Positions 8,922-19,628 of a stretch of 64,000 bases of DNA are shown here, piece by piece. Both the position numbers and the translations under genes were made by a program. The notes below the pieces were generated by a model that ran no database searches, was not told the origin of the DNA, and worked only from the letters and a program-made list of their open reading frames with translations. The stretch spans positions 1 through 64,000 of the forward strand of contig RBKR01000025.1 of the NCBI GenBank assembly GCA_004835665.1, read 5' to 3'. This stretch comes from Phoma sp. XZ068. Its lineage: Eukaryota > Ascomycota > Dothideomycetes > Pleosporales > Didymellaceae. Within the stretch, counting starts at the first letter, position 1, and each line of letters opens with the position of its first letter.

Positions 8922-10715
8922 ATGTCACCATCTAATCTACCCTGGATCTCCGCGTTGGAAGATGCCGCCGAGCAATTCGATGGCGGGCCCCGGAGCTTCC
9001 CGCTAGCCAGCGAGTCGAGCTTTGCCCACAGGCTCGCATACGACCCGCCGAACCTGGACTACCGAAAGCTGTTTTGGAACAAGGCCACTGTCTCGGACTC
9101 GCAGCGTGATGCTCTATTGCGCCCGCACAGCGCAGGCTGGCTGATTCCGGCCGAGACGAGTGTCTGCAAGCCTGTCTTTGTCGCCCACTCCGCGCTGTCG
9201 GCGATATGGCTGTTGAAGGAGACGCTCGACGAGGACGCGCTGCCTGCTGATGCTTGGGCCCGGCTGGTCTCTGCAGCGCAGGATCTTGCCAGCAGCCCGA
9301 GCGACGGCTTCCAGAAGGAACCCCCTTCAGCGCAGCGGCCCCGCGATTCCCCACCACCGTCGACAAAGCGTGCTGCTGCATCCAGCTCAGCGCGGCCGTT
9401 GAAGCGCCTCCGACAAGCCACCGAGCCTCCCAGCCCTGCGACGCCGCTGGAAGCAGAGGACGAAGCGGAGGAACCTGAGCAGCTTGCGCCGCCCTGCGAA
9501 CCCGAGGCGGCCGAGGACCCCAAAGAGCCCGTCCATGGACAGGTTGGACAGGAGGAACCCGCCCAGATCACAAGCGTCTCTAACAAAAACCGCCGTGCTG
9601 AGCGGGAGCGCGCCAGGAAGCTGGAGCTCATACGAGCGCAGAAGAAACAGGACCTTGGGTTGGTACCGCCGCCCGACTCAGCGTCTCGCAGGGAACACGG
9701 TGCCTATGCCTCCATCTCGCGGCAGGATGAGCCGTTCATCTCTTGGATCCTCAAGCAGCCGGTCGATGATGGCGACAACCTGTACAGCAGTGCCCCAGCG
9801 CCTTACCTGACAGCTTCTGGCATGCTCGACAAGGCCCGCTCCATCGGCAATAATACCTCCCAGGCCTCTGCGGCTGCCTTTCTGCGGAGCTGGCGCACAC
9901 AAGGTTCACCCTTTGCGCAGGAGTCCGTGGAGGATCGCCCGCCCGCTTCCTCGCGCACCCGCTGGTCGCTGTCGCAGAAGAGCAGTGCCTCGACGGTGCC
10001 GAAGAGCGCGCTCGCCTCCGCCTGGAGCCTGTGCGATCGCTACGAGCAGGAGCTGGATATCATCCATATCAAGTACCGCTGGGCCATGGCTTTCCTCGGC
10101 AAGGCGTACACCGAGAGGATGGACCAGATCAAGGAGCAAGACGTCGCCCGCAGCAGGGATGCCAAGAACCGAGGCGGCAGGGGCAAAGTCAGCTCCGAGG
10201 CCATGGACGCCCTGCTGCTGTCCGTCACCGCTACGTCGGGGCGTCAGCAGCGTCAGCGATTCAAGAAGCGGCTGCACCAAGCGCTCCGCTGGTACGAAGC
10301 AGCCAAGCAGCTTGGCTGGGGTATGCTCTGCCTGATGCCGCACGACATCATCTCCAACTCGTGGGTCGAGAACGATCTCCGCATCCCCTTCTGGCACATC
10401 TGGCTCACGTTGGTTGCGAAGGCGAATCCGGTGGCCCACAAAGCAAGCATGGCCTTGGACGCCTGGCTAGGCTCAGAAGGCATCTCTGGCGGATCCATCA
10501 GCGAGAAGGCAACGCTGTCGATCGAGGCAAACACGCCGACATCAGCGACGCAAGTGGAGGAGATTGAAGACAGCGAGCTGGAAGACGGCGAAGATGGTGA
10601 CAACCACAGCGTCAAGCCTGCGCCCTCCCAAAGGACTACAAACAGCCCTGCGGCCGCCCGTGCAATGCGCCAGCTTACCTTGATCGAGCTCTGTAAGCCT
10701 TTTGCAGGCACATAG
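8922..10715 (+). CDS. Unrecognised 597-residue partner of the subtelomeric helicase
   Basis: I do not recognise a family. The intact ORF starts at ATG 8922, leaving 213 bases to the divergent helicase. Residues 1-120 are compact and Trp-containing; 130-210 are Pro/Ser/Glu-rich and disordered-looking, with a basic KRLR (161-164) that could be a nuclear signal. Residues 220-245 form a charged helix (RRAERERARKLELIRAQKK). About 360-515 is predicted helical and Trp-rich (KYRWAMAFLGKAY, LGWGMLCLMPHDI, FWHIWLTLVAK). An acidic stretch (546-560) precedes a C-terminal RQLTLIELCKPF (583-594) that loosely resembles a PCNA-binding peptide. Codon use matches the helicase and there is no RIP. A DNA-bound cofactor of the helicase is plausible but unproven. 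Confidence 0.75.
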   Translation: MSPSNLPWISALEDAAEQFDGGPRSFPLASESSFAHRLAYDPPNLDYRKLFWNKATVSDSQRDALLRPHSAGWLIPAETSVCKPVFVAHSALSAIWLLKETLDEDALPADAWARLVSAAQDLASSPSDGFQKEPPSAQRPRDSPPPSTKRAAASSSARPLKRLRQATEPPSPATPLEAEDEAEEPEQLAPPCEPEAAEDPKEPVHGQVGQEEPAQITSVSNKNRRAERERARKLELIRAQKKQDLGLVPPPDSASRREHGAYASISRQDEPFISWILKQPVDDGDNLYSSAPAPYLTASGMLDKARSIGNNTSQASAAAFLRSWRTQGSPFAQESVEDRPPASSRTRWSLSQKSSASTVPKSALASAWSLCDRYEQELDIIHIKYRWAMAFLGKAYTERMDQIKEQDVARSRDAKNRGGRGKVSSEAMDALLLSVTATSGRQQRQRFKKRLHQALRWYEAAKQLGWGMLCLMPHDIISNSWVENDLRIPFWHIWLTLVAKANPVAHKASMALDAWLGSEGISGGSISEKATLSIEANTPTSATQVEEIEDSELEDGEDGDNHSVKPAPSQRTTNSPAAARAMRQLTLIELCKPFAGT

Positions 10716-11050
10716 TGTGCTGTAATCAATTGCTCTGTGCTGTGCATTTAGTGTGTTACTTTCTTGCGTTGGTGTTTACAGTGTTGATGTTCTGCTGTGT
10801 TGATGCAGTTGTTGTCCGCGCGCTAGCGCAACCCTAACCACAACATTAAACCCTACCCCCATGATTTACAAAGCCGATTTCGCTACAACTTGCACAGGTA
10901 ATGCGGGTTATTGTCGCAAAACATATGTCCAAGTTTGAAGCAGATCCAATCTGTTGTTGCAGAACGACCGTAGTTGGGAGAAAAACCAACCGTACCCATG
11001 ATAAGATATCCGCGGCAAATCTGTAGCCCTGGTCCCTAACAAATCCGTAC
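10716..11050. other. Transition from helicase module to RIP block
   Basis: No gene seen. At 10,829-10,860 there are two short telomere-like pieces (CAACCCTAACCACAAC and TAAACCCTACCCCC). Composition drops from G+C-rich to A+T-rich at about 11,080. The telomere-like pieces may mark the inner border of a mobile subtelomeric unit. Confidence 0.6.
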
Positions 11051-14000
11051 CCCTAAATCAACCATTGGAATGGTTGGCCTACCCATCTGGGTTAGAGTAC
11101 TAATCCTATTAGAGATCTTAGAAACCTAGTAAAGTAGTAGCTACTAAGGTAATTAATTATAGACATACCTTCTGCTAATATAATATATAGTCTCTTAGAG
11201 CTAGCAGCCTTAAAGCATATATAGATACTGTTAATTACCTATACAAATATAGCTCTAAAGGACGCTAGAACGCCTAGAAATACTAATAGGTAGAAGAATT
11301 AGAAGAGATATATATAGTATTATAGTTCTTTAAAGAAGAGATATATTAGCTAGAAGATAGGTCTAAGTATAGTAGAGAAACTCTAACTACTATTAGTTAG
11401 CCTTAAGACCTATATAGAGAGCACTTATTCTATCCTAAATATATACTCCTCCTTAATTATTACCCTTTTAATCTGCTATTCTTTATAGACAAACAGCCTA
11501 GAAGACTTAGAGTTATTAGAAGTTAGCTATCCTTATAGATACTATAGTAGACAATCCTGCTTAGCAGCTACTTAAGTAGATAGGTTTCTATTATAATTAG
11601 GTAGCACTAGAGTAGCAGTTATAACTCTCTTAGTAATAAGTAAGTTATTAGGCCTATACTAAATACTTCTTTTAATATTTAAATATCCCTAGAAGTACCT
11701 ATAGCTTAGCATGCCTACTCTATTATACTAATAGCTTATATTCTTCTATATAACTATAAGGAGGTTGTCTATTAGAAATACTAGAGGCTGTAGAGACAAG
11801 AAATTACTATATACTAGGTAGAATGCAAGGGGGTAGAAGGTAAAGTCTTATAGCCCTTAGTACTTTTATAGAACTATATTATAGTTAGTAAGAAGACAGT
11901 ATACTAGCTTGTTGTCTAGGTCTAGAGAATATCTATCTAGGCAGTTAATATCTACTACTAGAGTATAAGAGACTGCCTTAATACTATTAAGAATATACTT
12001 ATCCTTAAGCTTAGTTTAAAGCTAGTACAGCCTACTTATAAATAGGTTCTAGTAGTTATAGCTAGCTTAGAGAATTGCACTAGCTCCTAATATACTGCTA
12101 TAGGATAGCTTATTATACTCTATACTACCTTCTAGCTTAATAGCCTCTTTCTTAGAGTTAGACTCTTCTTTAATAGGCTAGAGTTAGGTTTCTTTAAGTA
12201 TAGCCTGCAGCTAGTTAGCTATATCTATCTTAATATTTACCCTATAGTTATATATATAGAAGGCTAGTTAGTTCTCTGTCTAAAATATATTCTATATACT
12301 CTATCTTATATACTCTAGCTACTCTAGTATAAAAGCCTCTTAAAACATTATCTATTTATTAAAGGTAATCTTTTATATATATAGGCTGTCTAATCTCTAA
12401 GACAGCTCTACACCCTCCCCTAATAGCTTACTAATAAGGAATATCTCCTTAATATATAATATAAGGAACTAGGTATAGCAGAGCTATAGGGCACTATATT
12501 AGAATAATATCTTACAGTGTTTTTAATATTTACTTCTTAATAGAAGCTCTTTAGGTGTGTTAGTAATAGAGTATATAATAATAAACTAGGACTCCTGCGT
12601 TGCAGCCGTAGCTAACTAGAAAGTGCAGTTTTCTAAGTTAAATAACAGTCTATAAACATGCTTATTGCTATAGGAAGCCTGCTAGTTCTTAAAGCTAATA
12701 GTTATATTATTAAAAAAGCAGCTAGATAGCTATAAGATTAGCCTAAGTAGTTATCTAATAATAATAAGAAGATTAAGAAAGAATAATAGTATATACTTGT
12801 CCTCTAACGCAGCAGCTTAAGAGCTAGCCTTCTTACTTCTATAGTTAATTATATACTACCTTTATAGTATATTAATAGCCTAGCTACTGTTAAAAGATAT
12901 ACTCTTAGTAGTTATAATAAACTCTTGCACTATTGCGTTGTTAGTTACTACTTATATTTATATATATATATAGTATACTATATACTAATATATATTTAAA
13001 TTTATAGTCTCCTTTAGAATAATTAATCTTCTATAAGTACTAGTCTACTACTACTATTACCTGTTCCTTGTCTCTAAAGCTGCCCTTGCTATAGTTATCT
13101 CTAAGTTCTCTAAGCAATATATTGCTATAGAGTCTATCTTTATCTCTAGAACTATTATTATTACTATTAGTACTTTATTACATATCTGTTAGCTATATTG
13201 TAATAACAGCTAGCAGCAAACTTAGCTATAGATCTATATCTTAGGGTAGACTTAGGTTTAAAAGCTCCTTATTAAATATATTAAAATCTATTATAAGACC
13301 TATAGAGACAGTATATTCTTATAGCAGGAATAGGTAAAGTAATTACTAATAGGATCTAGTAGTAGAATTATATAGTAGCTGCTTGCCCCTAGGGGTAAGC
13401 TATAGGGCAAATTACTCTTAAGAGCATAGAATATATAATATAATCTCTATTCTTTATTTTTACTAGTGCTAATAATATTTAGCTACTATAGTAGGTACTA
13501 GGTACTAATATTAGACCTTCTATAGCAGGTTTAGAGTTTATAAATCCTTATTATTTTCTATATCTTGCTAATACTCTCTACCTCTAATATCCTCCTAAGC
13601 TAGTTATAGTGTATAAAGAAAGAGATATAGATAAAGATCTATACTAATAAGAGTCTGTAGTAAGGGAACGCTGTTATAGCTAAGCTGTCTACTAGCTAAT
13701 TACACTTTTATAATAGTATTATTTTTAAAGATTGTTTAGCCTATCTAAAGAAAAGTTAATTAGTACTAGGTTTTATATTTCTATCTATAGTAAAGCCCCT
13801 GCACCTAATACTACTGTTAATCTAGAATTTAGTGCCTAGGTAATAGTTAGCTTCTAGATAGATTTATATATACTTAATTTATTATAAGCCTAGAGAAGGG
13901 GCCTATAGATCTATGCTACTACTAATAGCTGCCCTTAAGATAAGGCGTTGCTATATAATACTTAAGAGAATTATTTACTCTCTACACGCTGCTTATCTAC

Positions 14001-16185
14001 TAAGTTAATAGTAGATAGTTATCTATCTCTACTATAATAATCTAACTTATCTATATATTAGTTAGATATCTATTAAGTAATTACTAGCTATATTAACTTA
14101 AGCAGCTGTTTAGCTGTAATTACTAACTAAAGTGCTAGATTATTTATAACTTCTAGAATCCTATAGATAAGATTATATATAGTCTAAGTAATAGTAGGTA
14201 GACTAATCTTATAAGCCTCCTCTAGAATAGGACTAGTAATATACTTATACTATAGAGACAGCCCTATATAGATTATAATAATAGACAGCACTTCTCTCTA
14301 CACCTTATACTTAAACTATATACTATAGGCTTTGTTATTTCTACTTAGATACTTATAAAGATAGCACTCTAGTATAGTACTAGTAAAGTCTTTTATATTC
14401 TTATATATATAATTAAGGACTACCTGCTAGAGGACTTAAGACTTCTTATTAGCCTTATTACTATACTTTACTTATAGTATAGGGACTAGGTTCTTTTACA
14501 GCGCAGGCTTATTATTATTATAGTCTAAGACCTTTATAGGCTTGGTGTTTATCTACAAAGTAATATAAGATATTATAATACTTATTAGTTTTCCTTCTTG
14601 CTTTATAGTTCTTAAAAGCGCCTAGATGTTAATAAACTAGCATCCTAGTTCTAAAAGAATTATTTAATACAAACTAAGGTATGCCCTATTATCTATATCT
14701 AGAAAGAAGTCTTACTAATATATACCTAAGGAATAAAGGTCTATATTAGGCTTAAGGCTAGGATAGAACAATCCCTACACCTTATATATAGTTTATATAT
14801 ATAGTAGGCTAGCTAGCTTGTTCTAGTTAGCTAGCTAAATATCTAGTCTATACTAGCCTTAGAAATCTAATATAATTTTAGTTACCTTGTTTATTATAGA
14901 AAACTAATACTAGGTTGTTGCTTAGTGTTAATGTTATAGATTATACCTAGATATATATTATACTTATATTATCTATCCTGCAGCTTGCTATCTACTTAAA
15001 TATAGAGATATTAAAAGTTGCCTACCTAATTAAGGTGCGGCACTATTAAGTAATTATTAGTCTCTAGCTAAGATTCTTCTATAGTATAGCTAGCTATTAG
15101 ACTAGAAATTTTACTCTGCTACTAAGCCTTAGTTGCTCTAGCATCTCCTACTTAACTAACCTATTTAAACCTTAAAACAGCTAGCTATTATTAGATAATA
15201 GGGTTACTAGCTCTGTCTATATCTAGCTATAGCTATTAGAGAGGATAATATCTTCTTAATTAGTATAAAGCTAGACATGCAAGTGCGCAGAAAGTATATC
15301 TATCTTTTAGGTTAGCTTACTAGCTTAGCTGCTATATATAGGGGATAAAACCTTTATTATAAATACTATATACCTACTACTATTCCTCCTCTAGCAACTA
15401 GTAAAGTTATAGATACTTCTTAAATACTTTAATATAATAGTAGCTAGTAATAAGCTCTGCCTTTACTCTAATAATAGTTACCTATTCTTTAAATAACAGC
15501 TACTTTAAGTCCCCCTCTTCTGCACCCTTAGCTACACTAGTAGTAATCTAAGCCTATTCCTCTTCTTCTAGGTAATCTAGTATCTGCTGTACTTCTACCT
15601 TAGAGTAAGTAATCTATAATTAGTAGCTTATATCTTACTAAAGAATGCCTGCCTTATTAAAAATCTAGCACAGGCAATGTTTATACGCTTTATCTATAGG
15701 TCTATTTACACTAATACTCTATTCTAAGGTAAGTATATTAATTAGAAATTTAGCTATTACTAGTAGGTACAGCGTAGCTTAGTTATAGATAGAGTCTGCC
15801 TCCTTAATCTCCTTAACAGCTATATATTGTCTTTTCTCTATTTTTATTAAGATGTTATCTGCACTTTTACGCTTTATTGCAGCTTTAGCTGTGTTAGTAT
15901 TAGAGGATATAGAAAGAGTAGTACTTTTAAAGATAATATTTTATTTATTAGAGAAGATATAAGTTGCTAAGCTAGTTATAAGTAGGTTAAGAGTTTATAG
16001 ATTCTAGCATGGTCCTCTTTGCCCCTAGGGGCAAGTAGTACCTAAACTTATTAGCTCTAGCTAGCTGTTCTTTGCCCCTAAAGGCAAGCTATAGATAATA
16101 CCTAGACTTATTAGCATAGCTATTCTTTGCCCCTAGGGGTAGCTCCTATTTTCACCTCTAGGGGCAACCTAACCCTAACCTATTA
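11050..16185 (-). mobile_element. RIP-degraded repeat of unknown class, coding relic on minus strand
   Basis: A+T-rich, TpA-rich and nearly free of CpA and TpG. On the - strand one frame between about 15,960 and 14,600 still reads as protein-like sequence broken almost only by TAG and TAA, the stops RIP makes from Trp and Gln codons. Readable stretches include KAAIKRKSADNILIKIEKRQ, DRYTFCALACLALY and NPII plus a Gln/stop run, but I cannot assign a family. A second readable - strand stretch lies at about 14,250-13,900 (EEAYKISLPTIT). No terminal repeats were identified. It could be a DNA transposon or an unclassified repeat ORF. Confidence 0.6.
16019..16180. repeat. Palindrome array TTGCCCCTAGGGGCAA ending in telomere-like repeats
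   Basis: Perfect 16-base palindrome at 16,019-16,034 with variants at 16,072-16,087, 16,127-16,142 and 16,152-16,167. Spacing shrinks from 53-55 to 25 bases. The DNA between the first copies is itself related (CCTA...ACTTATTAGC). The last copy runs directly into CCTAACCCTAACC (16,168-16,180). One further copy with a single C-to-T change lies at 13,383-13,398. The array is G+C-rich inside RIP DNA. Confidence 0.85.
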
Positions 16186-17446
16186 GTACAGTTTAGGGAT
16201 ATAGTATAGTAACCTATATTAAGTTAGTAGTTATTTCTATAGTTACTATAATATATATAGTTATTCTATTAGTTATATAGTAGTTAAGGTAGCTAGCCTA
16301 TAGCTTAAGTTTATAGTTTATTATATAGTTTTTACTAGAGTTTATATAGCTTAATATTAATATTAATAGCTATATTAATAAAATTATCTAAAGTTTTAGT
16401 ACTAGTACTAGTATATATAAGCTTCTTCTTAACCTTAAGTTTAAGTTCTTACTTAAATATTATTATTAGTATAGTATTATCCTAGTCTATATTAGCTATA
16501 AAGTATTAGAATTTAGTAGTATAGTTAGTAGTAGATTAGATTTATTAAATATATTAGATATTTTATCTAGTAATAGTAGGTTTATTTAAGATACTAAAGA
16601 CTAGTTAAATTTTATCTTTAAATATATTAAAGTTTTCTATCTAAATATTAACCTTATTAAAAGTATTATCTTTATTATAAAGCTAGATAAAAAGTTTAAT
16701 CTAAATAAATACTTTTCTATATATATAGCTAGCTACTAAGGTAACTTTCTTTTTAGCCTTTACTTTATCTCCTTAGAATATAAAAAATAGGTCCTATTAT
16801 ATTAACTAGTTATCTAGCTTGCTATAGTTTCTTTTATAAAGATCTAGCTACTTAATATTTATAGTATTAGTAGTAATAGTTCCTTCTATTATTTTAGTAT
16901 TAGAGTATAAGCTAGTAGGAGTAACTTTAGTTTCTATAGTAGTACTTATTTTAGAGGTATTTAAAATATTAAGGTTATAAACTAAGTAAAGCTTATAAAT
17001 ACTTTTAAAGTTAGTTTTCTAGAATAAGTACTAGTATAGAAGGGGTTAGTATAGATACCTAGTAAAACACTATAATAACTATAGAGTTAATAATAAGTAG
17101 TATAGATAGTTAATCTATCTAGCTTAAAAGTTAGGTTAAGTTCTAATAATAAAGTTAATTAATAAGGTTAAATATAATACTATAAGAGTAGTGTTCCTAT
17201 ATACTATATACTAAGAAGATATATATAGTGCTTAGTATTATAATAGCTACTAATTATACTAATTATTAATTATACTAATTATACTAAGACTAATTATATT
17301 ATATAACTTTATATTATTACCTAAGTAGTAACTAATAATACTTATTATTTATACTTACTTATAATACTTTCTCCTATATAGTTTAACTATACTATACTTA
17401 GCCTATAATTATTAACCTTTATTTAGTATTCTCTAGAATTATAATA
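16185..17446 (-). mobile_element. Truncated Ty3/Gypsy element, same family as the 41-59 kb copy
   Basis: Positions 16,967-17,446 are the reverse complement of the LTR at 41,308-41,804 (480 versus 497 bases, small indels). Going down from 16,966 the sequence matches the gag-side region starting at 41,805, for example the KVTLVA-like and IQIKPF-like stretches of the - strand reading. Similarity stops near 16,185, where telomere-like DNA begins. So this is a 5' LTR plus part of gag in inverted orientation, RIP-mutated; pol and the second LTR are absent. Confidence 0.85.
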
Positions 17447-18640
17447 TAGCCTATTTTTAGTTACCTAGCTAGACTACCTTTAGCTAACTTTATTATTCTA
17501 AAGCTATAATAACTACTTCTTAGAAAATCTAGCCTATTATAAAGCCTATCTTATTAAAGTTATATATATTTTTATTCTAGATACTATACTTAGCTTTAAT
17601 ATTAGCTACTAGGCTAAACTAGCTCTATAAAACCTTAGAATCCTTATAAATAGCTTTCTTATAGTTATACTTATAATTAAACTTAACTTTAAGCTCTAGA
17701 TATTACTTAATAAATATACTAGGCTTATTTATACTAATAGAGCCTAGATTATACTTAGTATATAAAGAATTAGCTATAGTAGCTATATCTAAGAGCTAAG
17801 AGAAAAATTCTTATATATCTAGTTTAAGAATATATTTAATAATTACTTTCTTTTTATTATTATCTAGCTTCTATAAGTTAGCTATAGAACTAGTATATAA
17901 AGGTTATTCTATATATTAGTTACTTAGTATCTTTTAAAGGACCCTATAGATAGCTATAGTATATTACTAAAAGAGTATTATATCTATTTTAAGAGTCTAG
18001 AGTATAAGCTATACTTAATATTTCTTTAATATATCTAACTAGTATTATTAGAGAGGTATTAGTATAGAAAAGGTAGTTTAGTAGGGGCTTAGTAAAAGTA
18101 AGTAGCTTACTTAGTAAGTAGCTTGCCTATAGAGTATATTACTATTATTAGAGATTTAAATTTAGACTCTATGTTTACTTAGAAAAGTATATAGTAGACT
18201 TAATAATAAAGGCCTTAATAATTAAAGTTATAAAAAAGTAGAAGGTTAAGCTATAGAAGACAAGTAGAGAATACTAGGTATAGAATAAGAATATATAGAA
18301 TATACTAGATAATATAAAGATTACTTATATAAAGAGATATATATATAATAGTAAATTACTTTATTAAGTAGAAGTAATAAAAATTTAGTTTTTACTTAAA
18401 TATAATTTTATATATAAACTAGGCTAATAATTATTAAACTTTATACTATAATAGCTAGTTTAAATTCTCTATACTAGGAACCTACTAAGCCCTATATTAG
18501 AGAATCTAAACCCTAATATAGATATATAAACTCTCTGCTGCTCTAAGCCGGGGCAGGACTCTATTAATTCTATCTAGATTTCTAACTTGTAATTACCCTT
18601 AATAGTCTGCCCCTTATACTAATAAGTTTCCGGACTTCCT
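17447..18640. mobile_element. Unclassified RIP-degraded repeat DNA
   Basis: A+T-rich with the same CpA/TpG depletion as the flanking elements. No readable protein was recovered by eye. A short inverted pair lies near 18,462-18,510 (AAATTCTCTATA ... TATTAGAGAATCTAAA). Normal composition returns at about 18,640. Confidence 0.6.
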
Positions 18641-19628
18641 CTTGCTACCTATTGCCTCCTCTTCTAATGTTGTGGATATAACGTTAATATAATTATAGTC
18701 AAACGTCGTTCTCCAACTTATGTATAACTAGAAAGATGCCCATACTGGATGGCAGCTTCGGTGGAGGATGTCGAGGGAAACTTCATCACACAATGGTACA
18801 CGTAGACGACCAAGATGATGACATATTCGCAGATTGTACGCAGAGGTCTGGGCATTACAATGGAGAAGTAGATGACGAGAGAAGCCAAAGCCAACAGCAC
18901 GTATTTATCCAGAAGTGATCAAGGGGCTGTCTCGCTGAGCCTGTTCTCGCCGGTTCTTTTGCGTGGTGTGGATCCTTCAGCTCATCGAAGCTCGCATCTT
19001 GCCCTCCTTCCAAGTATGCAAGAGGATCGTGTTAGGAGGACTCTTTTGGTATTTGGCTAACTCTTCCTTCATCGGAATCGTCAATCGCTTATGGCATGCA
19101 GCAATTGCATCAAATCAAATCTAAGTTCGTCTGCGCGAGCGACTGAGACAGGAATCGATCGCTGTGCGCGATATGGTCACATGAAATGAGGATATGCGAG
19201 GTCAAATGGTTAGCTTCATGAAAGCAAGTAGCTCAGCGCATTTGTGCGACGCGGAGTAGGGACACTGAAGAACCAAGCTGGATCTGGATGCTATCTTTGC
19301 AATAGGACATAGTAGTGTTTATGGTTTCAGCTATCTCATGCGCCCGCATCGGTGCGCCCCAGGGTACCAGTGCGGTGCATCGTCAATCACTTCATAGCAA
19401 ACTCATCAGAATGGCTTGCTATGTCCTAGTGAGCCGTGTGCCTCATTCCATGCATTCTGTTCCCTCGTTAGTTCTAAGTAAGTCCTCTGTCGCATCGAGA
19501 ACGTACGTATACGGCCTGACGCATGATGTCAGGACCCAGCTGGACGCCAACATCTCCCTGATTCTGCAGTCTCATTACAAGGCCTTCGTGTGTCGCATTA
19601 TATCTCTTCCAAGGGACGTCTTCCTGGA
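18641..19628. other. Unique sequence without a clear gene
   Basis: Composition is normal. A 60-codon - strand frame at 18,718-18,900 is hydrophobic (LVIYFSIVMP, VIILVVYVYH) and could be the tail of a decayed membrane protein, but it lacks an ATG and an upstream exon. Nothing else is supported. Confidence 0.4.

Noticed and set aside
13900..15960. Starship captain (DUF3435) relic
   Set aside because: The readable relic does not show the captain motifs I know; left unclassified.
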